Assembly (NCBI GenBank): GCA_003598085.1
Contig: QZKU01000022.1
Coordinates: forward strand, 1-48,701
Length of the DNA stretch: 48,701 nucleotides
Reading direction: 5' to 3'
Source of the DNA: Candidatus Abyssobacteria bacterium SURF_5
GTDB taxonomy: Bacteria > Abyssobacteria > SURF-5
Shown here: piece after piece, positions 15,091 through 22,445 of the stretch
How the letters are laid out: every line of letters begins with the position of its first letter
How positions within the stretch are numbered: position 1 is the first letter of the stretch
Notes under the pieces: generated by a model
Told to the model about the DNA's origin: nothing
The model's input: only the letters and a program-made list of their open reading frames with translations
Database searches by the model: none
Program-made: the position numbers and the translations under genes

Positions 15091-16203
15091 ATGGCAAGAT
15101 GCCGTAGATGTCTGCTGACCGATGCGATTCCGGACGTGAATCTGGATGAGGACGGCGTGTGCAATGAATGCCGCGAGTTTCGGCCTGAAGTCTATGAGCC
15201 CGACCCGGTAACCAGGGAACAGCAGCAAAGACAGCTCGATTCGATTCTCACAAGGTATAAGGGCAGAGGCGCTTACGACGTGCTTGTCGGTTTGAGCGGC
15301 GGAAAAGACAGTGCTTATCTGATTTACCGGCTAAAGGAAGAATACGGGCTCAGGGTGCTGGCTTATTCTTTTGATAACGGCTTCCTGCCGCCGGCGGCGC
15401 TGAAGAACATCAGGCAGACTTTGGACACTCTCAAGGTTGATCACTACATGGCGCGCCCCAGCTTCGATCTGTTGCGGAAGGTCTACATTTACATGCTGAC
15501 ACGAACGTCCGGCAGCGTCATTCTGAAGCTCTGCCCGATCTGCGCTTCCTTCTATGGAAATATCGCAAAAAGTGTGGCATCGAAGTTCAACATCCCCGTG
15601 GTGGCTTTCGGATACTCGCGAGAACAGGATGACCCCAATTTCCGAATCCCCCGGAGCCGGTACTATGCATTTGCAACTCAATTCATGCCGCGGGACCTGT
15701 TCGATAATGTTCTCAATGCAGATGAACGCGCGTATCTGAAAGAAATCTATTGCGACCAGGTGAGAAAGATCATGCCGAACTGGCTGACTAGGGCGCTGGC
15801 GTGGGAATTGCCCACCTCCCAGTTCCGGTTTGCGATCCGGAAGTGGCCCATGGTCGTCGCTCCCTATAAGGTCTGGGGATACAATCCCGATGAGAACAAG
15901 AAAAAAGCCATAGAGTTGGGGCTGCTTGCAGATGGAAAAGCCCACCCGCTGGACACTAATTGCCATCTCGTGCCGGTCATGTATTATTCGGATTACAAGC
16001 GCCAGGGATGGACCGTGTTCGTCTATGAGTTGGCTCGCCTGGTGAGACAGGGTAAAGTCGATCGCTCCATCTGGGCCAAAGAATTCGACCAGGGCGACCT
16101 CGAGGTGGAAGAAGGCACCTTCCGGAAAGAAACAGTGGACTATGTCTTGGACCGGCTCGGAATAACCAGAGAACAACTGACGGCGAAAACAGCGGGGGGT
16201 TGA
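15091..16203 (+). CDS. N-acetyl sugar amidotransferase (WbpG/PseA-like ATP pyrophosphatase)
   Basis: A 370-residue PP-loop enzyme. The N-terminal zinc knuckle has Cys4, Cys7, Cys24 and Cys27 (CRRC...CNEC). The PP-loop GLSGGKDS is at 67-74, followed by the inserted KLCPICASFYG typical of the WbpG family. These enzymes use ammonia and ATP to turn a sugar acetamido or carbonyl group into an acetamidino or amino group in surface polysaccharides; the ammonia usually comes from an HisH-like glutaminase. No HisH/HisF-like partner is seen here, so the ammonia source must be elsewhere. The gene converges on the polysaccharide locus that begins at 16262, and a structured intergenic separates them. It probably tailors a sugar of that polymer. 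Confidence 0.88.
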   Translation: MARCRRCLLTDAIPDVNLDEDGVCNECREFRPEVYEPDPVTREQQQRQLDSILTRYKGRGAYDVLVGLSGGKDSAYLIYRLKEEYGLRVLAYSFDNGFLPPAALKNIRQTLDTLKVDHYMARPSFDLLRKVYIYMLTRTSGSVILKLCPICASFYGNIAKSVASKFNIPVVAFGYSREQDDPNFRIPRSRYYAFATQFMPRDLFDNVLNADERAYLKEIYCDQVRKIMPNWLTRALAWELPTSQFRFAIRKWPMVVAPYKVWGYNPDENKKKAIELGLLADGKAHPLDTNCHLVPVMYYSDYKRQGWTVFVYELARLVRQGKVDRSIWAKEFDQGDLEVEEGTFRKETVDYVLDRLGITREQLTAKTAGG

Positions 16204-16208
16204 AGGAG

Positions 16209-16235
16209 GAGCCTGTTTCGACCTGAAAACGGCTC
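16209..16235. terminator. stem-loop between convergent genes
   Basis: GAGCC (16209-16213) pairs with GGCTC (16231-16235), and GTTT pairs with AAAC inside, with one bulged base. It lies in the 58-bp gap between two convergent genes. The U-run is poor, so confidence is moderate. Confidence 0.4.
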
Positions 16236-16261
16236 TCCGCTTCTCAGCCGCTTCAATCGGT

Positions 16262-17920
16262 TCAATCTACGTATCCAAGCCCGCGCAACGAGTCTATGAT
16301 GCGCTCCTCATCCTCGGCGCCGTACGCGTCTTCCCCGTGCCCCCCGAAGGCCTCGGCAGTTGATTCGTCATAGGCGATGGGGTGCGCCTCAACGTATCCA
16401 TCCTGAAAAATCTCCACCAGCACCCGGCCGTCCATTTCCTTCGGAACCGGAAACCCGAGAAGGTAAAGGAGCGTTGGCGCAATGTCCTGAATGTTTGCGG
16501 CTGGAATCTCCCGCCGCCTGGCAAAGTTCGGACCGGCGGCGAGAAAAACTCCTTCAATGCGGTGCATTCCGCTGAGCGGCGGAGAATGCCTCGTATCGAA
16601 CCATTTTCTCTTATCGAGCCTCTCGTTGGGAACATAGGTGATCCCCGCGATGCTCAAATACAGGTCCGGCCCAAAGGTGGAATACGGACCCGAATACAGG
16701 GTTCTTTGATCTGCAATTTCGATCGGGCCCACTCTATCACTGAGTTGGCTCAGTTTTCGGGATATCTCTGAAAGCAGTTCCTCGTAATCCCGCCCGTGCT
16801 CCACAATACCGAATGGTTCCCTGCCTTTCACATTTATCCTCAGCCCGAACAGAGTGGTATAGGCCCTGGTCCTGGACCAAATGATGTCCCCTGTGTCGTT
16901 CCTTGCTTTCACCAGCGGAAACGTGAGAGGGATCTGCAGCACCTTCCTGGGGAGCAATCCATTCAAGAACCGCAGCTTCAATCGCTCGAGAATTCTAACC
17001 AATTGAGTTTTCTTCAGGACCAGCCGCGGAACCCGCCGCACGGTCATATAGTGGTGGTCCATAAGCCACCTATTGAGATAAAAGTCCCCATGGTATGGTC
17101 CGAAACCGTGGTCGGACACAATAATGACCGGCGTTTCCGCTTCAACTGTTTCAAGCAGCCGGCCAACCATGGTGTCAACCAGGCGATAGGCTTCCTGAAT
17201 CAAATTTCCCAGCGCTTTTGCGCTCTTTTCTGAATAATGAGGGTGGGCAGGATCGCCGAGGTGCCAGAAATAATGCTGCAACCTGTCCAACAGGGTCAGA
17301 ACGACAACGAAGACATCGGGTTGTTTCTCTTTTTGAAGGGCCACAGACACAGCAACCCGCTTTTCCTCGATCGAGACCATGTCCTCGAACAGGGCTCTGA
17401 ATTGCTCCACCACTGTCTTTGGATCGTTCTCCCAAGAAATGATGTCGCTGAAATCGCGATCCACCCGGTAACCACTGAACCTGCTCGCGATCTCCTCGCC
17501 CAATTCAGGCGGATGACAGTATTTCTCATCATTCGCGGCCACGGGAATGCCGGGAATGACGAATCCATTGATTTTTGGCGGCGGATAAGTCATCGGAATG
17601 TTGACCATACCCACGGTTAGCCCGGCTTTCGAGAGGAGCGATGGGAACGTTTCGCTCCGAATATCGCGGAATGAGCACGGCACCTGCTTCATCGAATCGG
17701 GTGCCGGTTTCGTGAAATGAAAAACCCCATGCTTTCCCGGGTTTTTCCCCGTCAGAAAAGAGGACCAGGCGGCCGGACTGTTTGGCGGAATCACGGAATC
17801 GAGAATCGCGGAGGTTCCTCGTTTGGCCAGTGCGGCCAGATTCGGCATGCGGCCCGCTTCGATCAGTGGCGACATCACGTCCCACGTGGCGCCGTCAAGG
17901 CCAATAATAAGCGCTTTCAT
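16262..17920 (-). CDS. type I phosphodiesterase-like protein, alkaline phosphatase superfamily
   Basis: A 552-residue alkaline-phosphatase-fold protein of the type I phosphodiesterase/nucleotide pyrophosphatase group. LIIGLDGATWD at the N-terminus supplies the metal Asp9. IPPNSPAAWSSFLTG (44-58) with GKNPGKHGVF holds the nucleophile region. VIIVSDHGFGPYHGDFYLNRW (about 263-283) and SPPLSGMHRIEGVFLAAGPN supply further metal ligands. There is no signal peptide or membrane segment, so it is probably cytoplasmic. Relatives sit in polysaccharide loci, where a role in transferring or removing phospho-groups is suspected but not established. It is a paralog of the protein at 37171-38880 and ends in the same GLGY(V/I)D tail. 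It is the last minus-strand gene of the 31-kb locus. Confidence 0.88.
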   Translation of the reverse strand: MKALIIGLDGATWDVMSPLIEAGRMPNLAALAKRGTSAILDSVIPPNSPAAWSSFLTGKNPGKHGVFHFTKPAPDSMKQVPCSFRDIRSETFPSLLSKAGLTVGMVNIPMTYPPPKINGFVIPGIPVAANDEKYCHPPELGEEIASRFSGYRVDRDFSDIISWENDPKTVVEQFRALFEDMVSIEEKRVAVSVALQKEKQPDVFVVVLTLLDRLQHYFWHLGDPAHPHYSEKSAKALGNLIQEAYRLVDTMVGRLLETVEAETPVIIVSDHGFGPYHGDFYLNRWLMDHHYMTVRRVPRLVLKKTQLVRILERLKLRFLNGLLPRKVLQIPLTFPLVKARNDTGDIIWSRTRAYTTLFGLRINVKGREPFGIVEHGRDYEELLSEISRKLSQLSDRVGPIEIADQRTLYSGPYSTFGPDLYLSIAGITYVPNERLDKRKWFDTRHSPPLSGMHRIEGVFLAAGPNFARRREIPAANIQDIAPTLLYLLGFPVPKEMDGRVLVEIFQDGYVEAHPIAYDESTAEAFGGHGEDAYGAEDEERIIDSLRGLGYVD

Positions 17921-17954
17921 CAGTTATTCTTCTTGGCAAAGGTGTCCCAGTGGT

Positions 17955-18242
17955 TTAAGTACCCGGCAGGAAAAAATTCTTGAGAATCCAGAACAAACCC
18001 AAGAAGCTAAAGGCAATGGTGAGATAGAGCAACATGAGGTCAACGACTAGGGCGCGGTCCAATTTGCGCGCCAGCGCCTGCTTTTCCCGGATTTCTTCAA
18101 TGGTAAGCCATTCGCCGTTATAGGGAAACTTGTCCTCCCTCTTCATTTCCTCAAGTTTTCGCTCAAGCGTTTCCTCGAGAACCGGAGTGATTTTCTGCCT
18201 ATAAGATTCAATCGCGTCTTGTTTCTTTTTCGAAAATCGCAT
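17955..18242 (-). CDS. small single-pass membrane protein with charged cytoplasmic helix
   Basis: A 95-residue protein. Residues 1-65 are highly charged and helical (KKKQDAIESYRQKITPVLEE, TLERKLEEMKREDKFPYNGEW). Residues 67-90 (VVDLMLLYLTIAFSFLGLFWIL) form one membrane span. GAGGGA lies six bases before the ATG. I do not recognise a family. It lies 10 bp after another small membrane protein and 34 bp before the phosphodiesterase gene, all on the minus strand, so it is likely co-expressed with polysaccharide genes. It could be a membrane tether or accessory subunit for the next protein, which lacks its own membrane segment; this is inference. Confidence 0.65.
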   Translation of the reverse strand: MRFSKKKQDAIESYRQKITPVLEETLERKLEEMKREDKFPYNGEWLTIEEIREKQALARKLDRALVVDLMLLYLTIAFSFLGLFWILKNFFLPGT

Positions 18243-18252
18243 AAGTGGTCCC

Positions 18253-18519
18253 TCAGAAAATGTAAATCAAAATGAGCACTATTAGATAAATGCTGGAAAA
18301 AGCCATAAGGACCCCAACAGAAATGGCGGCCAACAATCTTAACACTCTGCCTAACTTGTATAATGCCAATTTGGGTGGAGCGGGCAAAGAAGAGTCTTGT
18401 ATCATTCTCCCCTGAATTCGCGTGAAAATTTGTTTTTCAACTTCTTTCGCTATGATCAGCTTTTCTGACTGTACGAGTTCTCTTTCCATAAGAGTACTTA
18501 TCCCTTTAAATTTTTCCAT
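18253..18519 (-). CDS. small membrane protein with two-part C-terminal hydrophobic region
   Basis: An 88-residue protein with a charged N-terminal half (MEKFKGISTLMERELVQSEKLI, AKEVEKQIFTRIQ) and a C-terminal hydrophobic stretch of about 32 residues (LLAAISVGVLMAFSSIYLIVLILIYIF). I chose the ATG at 18519; the longer frame begins with a TTG at 18549 and has no ribosome site. No family is recognised. Overall design (charged helix, then membrane segment) matches the next small protein, and the two genes are 10 bp apart, so they may form a pair. Base use is AT-rich like the genes upstream. About 104 bp separate it from the methyltransferase gene. Confidence 0.6.
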   Translation of the reverse strand: MEKFKGISTLMERELVQSEKLIIAKEVEKQIFTRIQGRMIQDSSLPAPPKLALYKLGRVLRLLAAISVGVLMAFSSIYLIVLILIYIF

Positions 18520-18623
18520 CAAAAAGCACAGAGAAAAATAGTAGAGCAAACTCGATCACGTTTATCCGGCTACTCATATAAGCGAACGATCAATATGATC
18601 AAAAAAGTTCCGCCTTTTCGAGT

Positions 18624-19565
18624 CTAGCAGTCACCAAGCTTTGTTAGATTCCACCCCATCTGTGAGGAGGCCACGTCTTCTTCACGCTTAGCCGATATCT
18701 CAAAATAGTTTATCTGTGACATGAAAGAATCATGAAATTCTTGCTTAGTTTTTCCAAGTATATCCGGGTGTACGTGATAATGTTTTTTCGGTTGACAATA
18801 CCATATGTCGCGTATGGCGAAGCCGTGACTCGTGCAGAGGTCAATATATTGGGGTAGAAGGACGCGATTCATAGGAAGCTTCTTGTCATTCAACATTTTG
18901 AAAGTTCCGTCGGAATATTTCAGGTGGGAGAGCACGTTGTTTTCATTGAGAATTCGTAGCCGCGGATATCTCGTGAATACATGATAAGCATGATCCGACA
19001 GATCTACGGAATGAAACATTATTCCTCCCGGTTTTACCAAAGTTTTGAATGCAGAGAAAACGTCGTCCAAATCTTCCACATGCTCTAACACATGGTTTGA
19101 AAAAAGACAGTCCACTTTCGGAATGTTCAACTGGTATAGAAACTCACAACTCACGTGGTGGGGAATCATGTGTATCCGGGAAGATATTTCGGTGATTGAA
19201 AGTTTGCCTTCACAGCTTTCTTTATAACTCTGAGAAATAGATTCGATATATTGAAGTCTATTAGGAAATTCTCTTCGATGTGTAGTCAATTCATTAACTT
19301 CATCGGCTAGAAAAACTTCCCTTGCTCCCTCTAATATCATTAAAATGGCTGTTGTAATATCATTGCCCGGCCCAACTTCAAGAATCACTTTGCAGTCGAT
19401 TGGGCCCGCTTTCAGGTAACGGTTAACTATTTGCATATATAAAAAAGGAGAATAGTAATATTTGCGTCTGCCAAAAACCTTCTGCAATAGAACGTATACT
19501 TTTGGAGATAATGACTTTCTTAGAATCCGATAAGTCATATCAAGCACATTTTTGTACGCGGTCAT
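18624..19565 (-). CDS. class I SAM-dependent methyltransferase
   Basis: A 313-residue enzyme with a Rossmann-type methyltransferase core. VILEVGPGNDITTAIL (about residues 60-75) is the SAM-binding motif I, VFLADEV holds the acidic motif II residue, and DCLFSNHVLEHVEDLDDVFSAF (about 150-171) with LVKPGGIMFHS gives motifs IV-V. The N-terminal 50 residues (YRILRKSLSPKVYVLLQKVFGRRKYYYSPF) are typical of sugar or lipid methyltransferases in polysaccharide clusters. The gene starts 14 bp after the chain-length gene. It probably methylates a glycan of the locus; the acceptor is unknown. Composition is AT-rich like the four genes upstream. Confidence 0.85.
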   Translation of the reverse strand: MTAYKNVLDMTYRILRKSLSPKVYVLLQKVFGRRKYYYSPFLYMQIVNRYLKAGPIDCKVILEVGPGNDITTAILMILEGAREVFLADEVNELTTHRREFPNRLQYIESISQSYKESCEGKLSITEISSRIHMIPHHVSCEFLYQLNIPKVDCLFSNHVLEHVEDLDDVFSAFKTLVKPGGIMFHSVDLSDHAYHVFTRYPRLRILNENNVLSHLKYSDGTFKMLNDKKLPMNRVLLPQYIDLCTSHGFAIRDIWYCQPKKHYHVHPDILGKTKQEFHDSFMSQINYFEISAKREEDVASSQMGWNLTKLGDC

Positions 19566-19579
19566 TTCCCATTCTTTCC

Positions 19580-20977
19580 TTATATCACATTTTTCCTTTC
19601 GCGCACCCGGTCAATATAATTGAGGAACAATGCCAAGAATATCCCGCCCGCAAGACCAAAGACCCACGCAACCAGCAGGTTCAACCACAAAATCGGGAAG
19701 ACTGGTGTACTTGGGGGTGCGGCAGCATCAACTGTAACAAAGTAGGGGGTCTTATGACGTTCTTCGACTGTGGCGTTGTTCAGGTTCTGCTTCAGGTTCT
19801 GAAGGAAATCCCTCAGCGTCGTTATCTCCAGTTGCAGCTTGTCGTATTCTGCCTGCAGTTGGAGGTAGCCATTGATCCGTCCGCTGAGACTGTCCCTGAC
19901 TCGTGCAAGCGTGTCCCGCTTTGCGGCAAGTGTCGTCGCTTGAATCAGGTTCGCCGTTAAATTCTTCCGGAGAGTTTCGTAGTGCATGTCCGCCGGCTTG
20001 ATTGTGCTGTTCATGATCTGGTTGATACGGCTGCTGATCGCCTGCTCAATGCTCACCCGCCGCTCCTCAAGCGATATCATGCGGGGGTGGTCCGGCTTAA
20101 GCCGATATTTTTCGGACGCGATCTCGCCCTCGAGTCGAGCCAGATCCTCTTTCTGGGTTTGCAGGAAGCTGTCATAAGACAAGATGTCCGAGTTCAGAAC
20201 GAGGAGGCCCTCCTGCTCCATCTGCACTTCAAGACTCTCTCTCTCCTTGTCGTTCTGCTGGATGAGGACAAGCGTATCATTGATGGTCGCCTCGATGCCG
20301 GCTTTTTGATTTATCAGGATGGTCAATTCCTCCTGCAGTGAGGCGATATTGTTCTTCGAGTGGAATTGCTGGAGCCCGTCTTCTGCGTCGCGAAGCTTGA
20401 TTGTGTACTCTTCGATATCGTGTTCCAGATAATCGCGCATTCCACCAAATGGATTTGTCGCAATCCCCGAATAAAATTCATTGGCGGCCTCGACAAATAC
20501 ATTTGCGATAAGCGCTGCGACTTCAGGATCCCGGTCCCTCACGTCGATCTCGATCAGATTTTCCGAGTTGATGTCAAAGTCCGTATTCCACTTGATGTGT
20601 CGCAGGCTTCTCTTGCCCACCTTCCTTTCGACTATTTCGGCAACGGTACCACTCTTCAGTATGCCCAGAATTCCCTTCTGTACTGATTCTTGACCAGTCG
20701 GCAGAGGCGGCAAATTTCCGTTCGAGCCAGCTGTCAAATCGACGGAAGTATTTTGCGATGTAAAAAAGGCTGAGATTGTCGCCTGGTAAGTTTTAGGCAG
20801 CGTATAGCTGAGGACGGCGGTGGCTATAATGCAGGAGATGGTGACCACGTAAATCATTCCTCTCCTTCTGTAAATAATGGAAAGGTAGTCAAAAAGTTGA
20901 GGCTCCTTCTCTTTTATAGGCATATAACCAAAATGAAGAGATTCTTTCTCCACTGCCGAATAATCTGATTTAGTCAT
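19580..20977 (-). CDS. polysaccharide chain-length determinant (Wzz/GumC-like)
   Basis: A 465-residue polysaccharide co-polymerase. A first membrane segment follows the short cytoplasmic N-terminus (GMIYVVTISCIIATAVLSYTL, about 40-60). A large periplasmic part with long coiled coils follows (about 170-260 and 290-400), and then a Pro-rich PSTPVFPILWLNLLVAWVFGLAGGIFLALFL second span near 425-455. The chain stops 10 residues after that span, so it lacks the cytoplasmic tyrosine kinase of Wzc-type proteins. It sets polymer length with the Wzy-type protein, whose gene overlaps its start by 8 bp. AAGGA lies eight bases before the ATG. Confidence 0.9.
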   Translation of the reverse strand: MTKSDYSAVEKESLHFGYMPIKEKEPQLFDYLSIIYRRRGMIYVVTISCIIATAVLSYTLPKTYQATISAFFTSQNTSVDLTAGSNGNLPPLPTGQESVQKGILGILKSGTVAEIVERKVGKRSLRHIKWNTDFDINSENLIEIDVRDRDPEVAALIANVFVEAANEFYSGIATNPFGGMRDYLEHDIEEYTIKLRDAEDGLQQFHSKNNIASLQEELTILINQKAGIEATINDTLVLIQQNDKERESLEVQMEQEGLLVLNSDILSYDSFLQTQKEDLARLEGEIASEKYRLKPDHPRMISLEERRVSIEQAISSRINQIMNSTIKPADMHYETLRKNLTANLIQATTLAAKRDTLARVRDSLSGRINGYLQLQAEYDKLQLEITTLRDFLQNLKQNLNNATVEERHKTPYFVTVDAAAPPSTPVFPILWLNLLVAWVFGLAGGIFLALFLNYIDRVRERKNVI

Positions 20978-22442
20978 TTAGGTAATCCTTTTCTGTTTCC
21001 CTGTTCAACAGGATACTTGCCTCAGTCACGGCAAGAACCAACCAAAGGTGTTTCAAAAACATAAATGGTTGAAATGGAGCGGCGACCAGATATATTAAGC
21101 AGACCAGGAACAATATTCTGTAAGTGCAACCATGAGGCGGAGTTGGGGCGGGAATAGCCAATAGCCCTATCCGTATCACGATAAAAAATAAAAAACACCA
21201 GAAGATTAGAGCACCCAGTAGGCCGAAATCTGCAGCCGGTTGCAAGAACGTGTTATGGACGATGAGATTGAATACATTATTATAATCTGAGAAATTTCCC
21301 AAGCCGATTCCGGTCAAAGGGAAATGCCTTATCGCCCGAAAAGCGATCTGCGATGTATATATCCGAAAATCCGCCGAGCTGGTATTCAATTCCAAAAAGT
21401 TCTCGACCATATACGAGGTCAGTCCGACCAATGTGGCAGCAATTGCTATCAGGAGATACAACAGCAAAACATGTATTCCTTTGGACGGTTTGTACAGAAA
21501 ACTAATCAGGCAGACGACAACCGCCAGAGCCATCAAAGCTGATCGACTAAGGGGTGGACCCTGCGAGACTAGGAGAATGATGATGCAAAGCCAATACATG
21601 CACTTCCTTTTGACCCCCAAATCTTTCTCCCATAAAAGGTAGCCTAACAAAATAACTGTTGAAATGGCTGTAACGACGCCAAGTTCGTTCGGCGAAATCA
21701 TTAGAGCCGTCGATCGGGGCAGCAATCCGAAAGGAGTCTCCAGCCAGACAAATACTCCCGTCGAAAAGGTTATCTCCGATCCAGTTATAAAAAAATATGC
21801 AAGCTGAAATAATCCTATCACTCCCGAAATCAATCCAAAAATGAACATATAGTCCAGGAACCTTCTCACCTGATTGAAGTCGTTTACAAAAAGCACAATA
21901 AATGAAAAGAATCCTAACCGAGAGCATACATGGAGAGCCACCGTTAAGAGGCCTTTGATTTTTTCCCCAACACCTAGGCAAGGTGCCATCAAAGAATTGA
22001 GCCAGAAGACGGCGAGGCCAATGATGAATAAAAACGTGGGGCTGGCTCTGAACTCAGTCCTTCCTTCCAGACAGCTTCTCGCAAAAACAACCAAAAAGGC
22101 AATAACCAATACGATGAATCCGATCTCTATTATATTCTCAGAGATTACTGTGACGAAAGGTGTTAGAACTAGCAGAAAAAGAAGTAAATTATTCGTGAAA
22201 TTCCTAGAAAAGAAATAAGACAAGCAGGAAAGAAGCAGGAGGCATACTAAAAATAAGATCGCAAATTCAAATGGAATAACTGTTGATATGTTAATGGTAC
22301 CATAATAGAAATCAAGGTGCGAGAACACAAGAGGGTCAATGAAAACCAAAAAAGAAAGCATCAGCCCCACTGCAAATGCCAGGAATATGTGAGCCCACGC
22401 AAAAGGTAATTTGAAACTTCCGGTGGTAGCTTGGGGTTCCAT
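20970..22442 (-). CDS. O-antigen polymerase/ligase-like membrane protein (Wzy/WaaL family)
   Basis: A 490-residue inner-membrane protein with about 12 hydrophobic segments and a larger periplasmic loop near residues 340-390 (SYMVENFLELNTSSADFRIYTSQIAFRAIRHFPLTGIGLGNF). That loop, ending in H-F-P-L-T-G-I-G-L-G and followed by VHNTFLQPAADFG, is the signature of the O-antigen ligase/polymerase family. In a Wzx-dependent locus this protein joins repeat units at the periplasmic face of the membrane. It lies 3 bp after the GH39-like gene and overlaps the chain-length gene by 8 bp. Whether it acts as polymerase or ligase cannot be decided from sequence; the context with flippase, chain-length protein and exporter favours polymerase. 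Confidence 0.85.
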   Translation of the reverse strand: MEPQATTGSFKLPFAWAHIFLAFAVGLMLSFLVFIDPLVFSHLDFYYGTINISTVIPFEFAILFLVCLLLLSCLSYFFSRNFTNNLLLFLLVLTPFVTVISENIIEIGFIVLVIAFLVVFARSCLEGRTEFRASPTFLFIIGLAVFWLNSLMAPCLGVGEKIKGLLTVALHVCSRLGFFSFIVLFVNDFNQVRRFLDYMFIFGLISGVIGLFQLAYFFITGSEITFSTGVFVWLETPFGLLPRSTALMISPNELGVVTAISTVILLGYLLWEKDLGVKRKCMYWLCIIILLVSQGPPLSRSALMALAVVVCLISFLYKPSKGIHVLLLYLLIAIAATLVGLTSYMVENFLELNTSSADFRIYTSQIAFRAIRHFPLTGIGLGNFSDYNNVFNLIVHNTFLQPAADFGLLGALIFWCFLFFIVIRIGLLAIPAPTPPHGCTYRILFLVCLIYLVAAPFQPFMFLKHLWLVLAVTEASILLNRETEKDYLND

Positions 22443-22445
22443 AAT

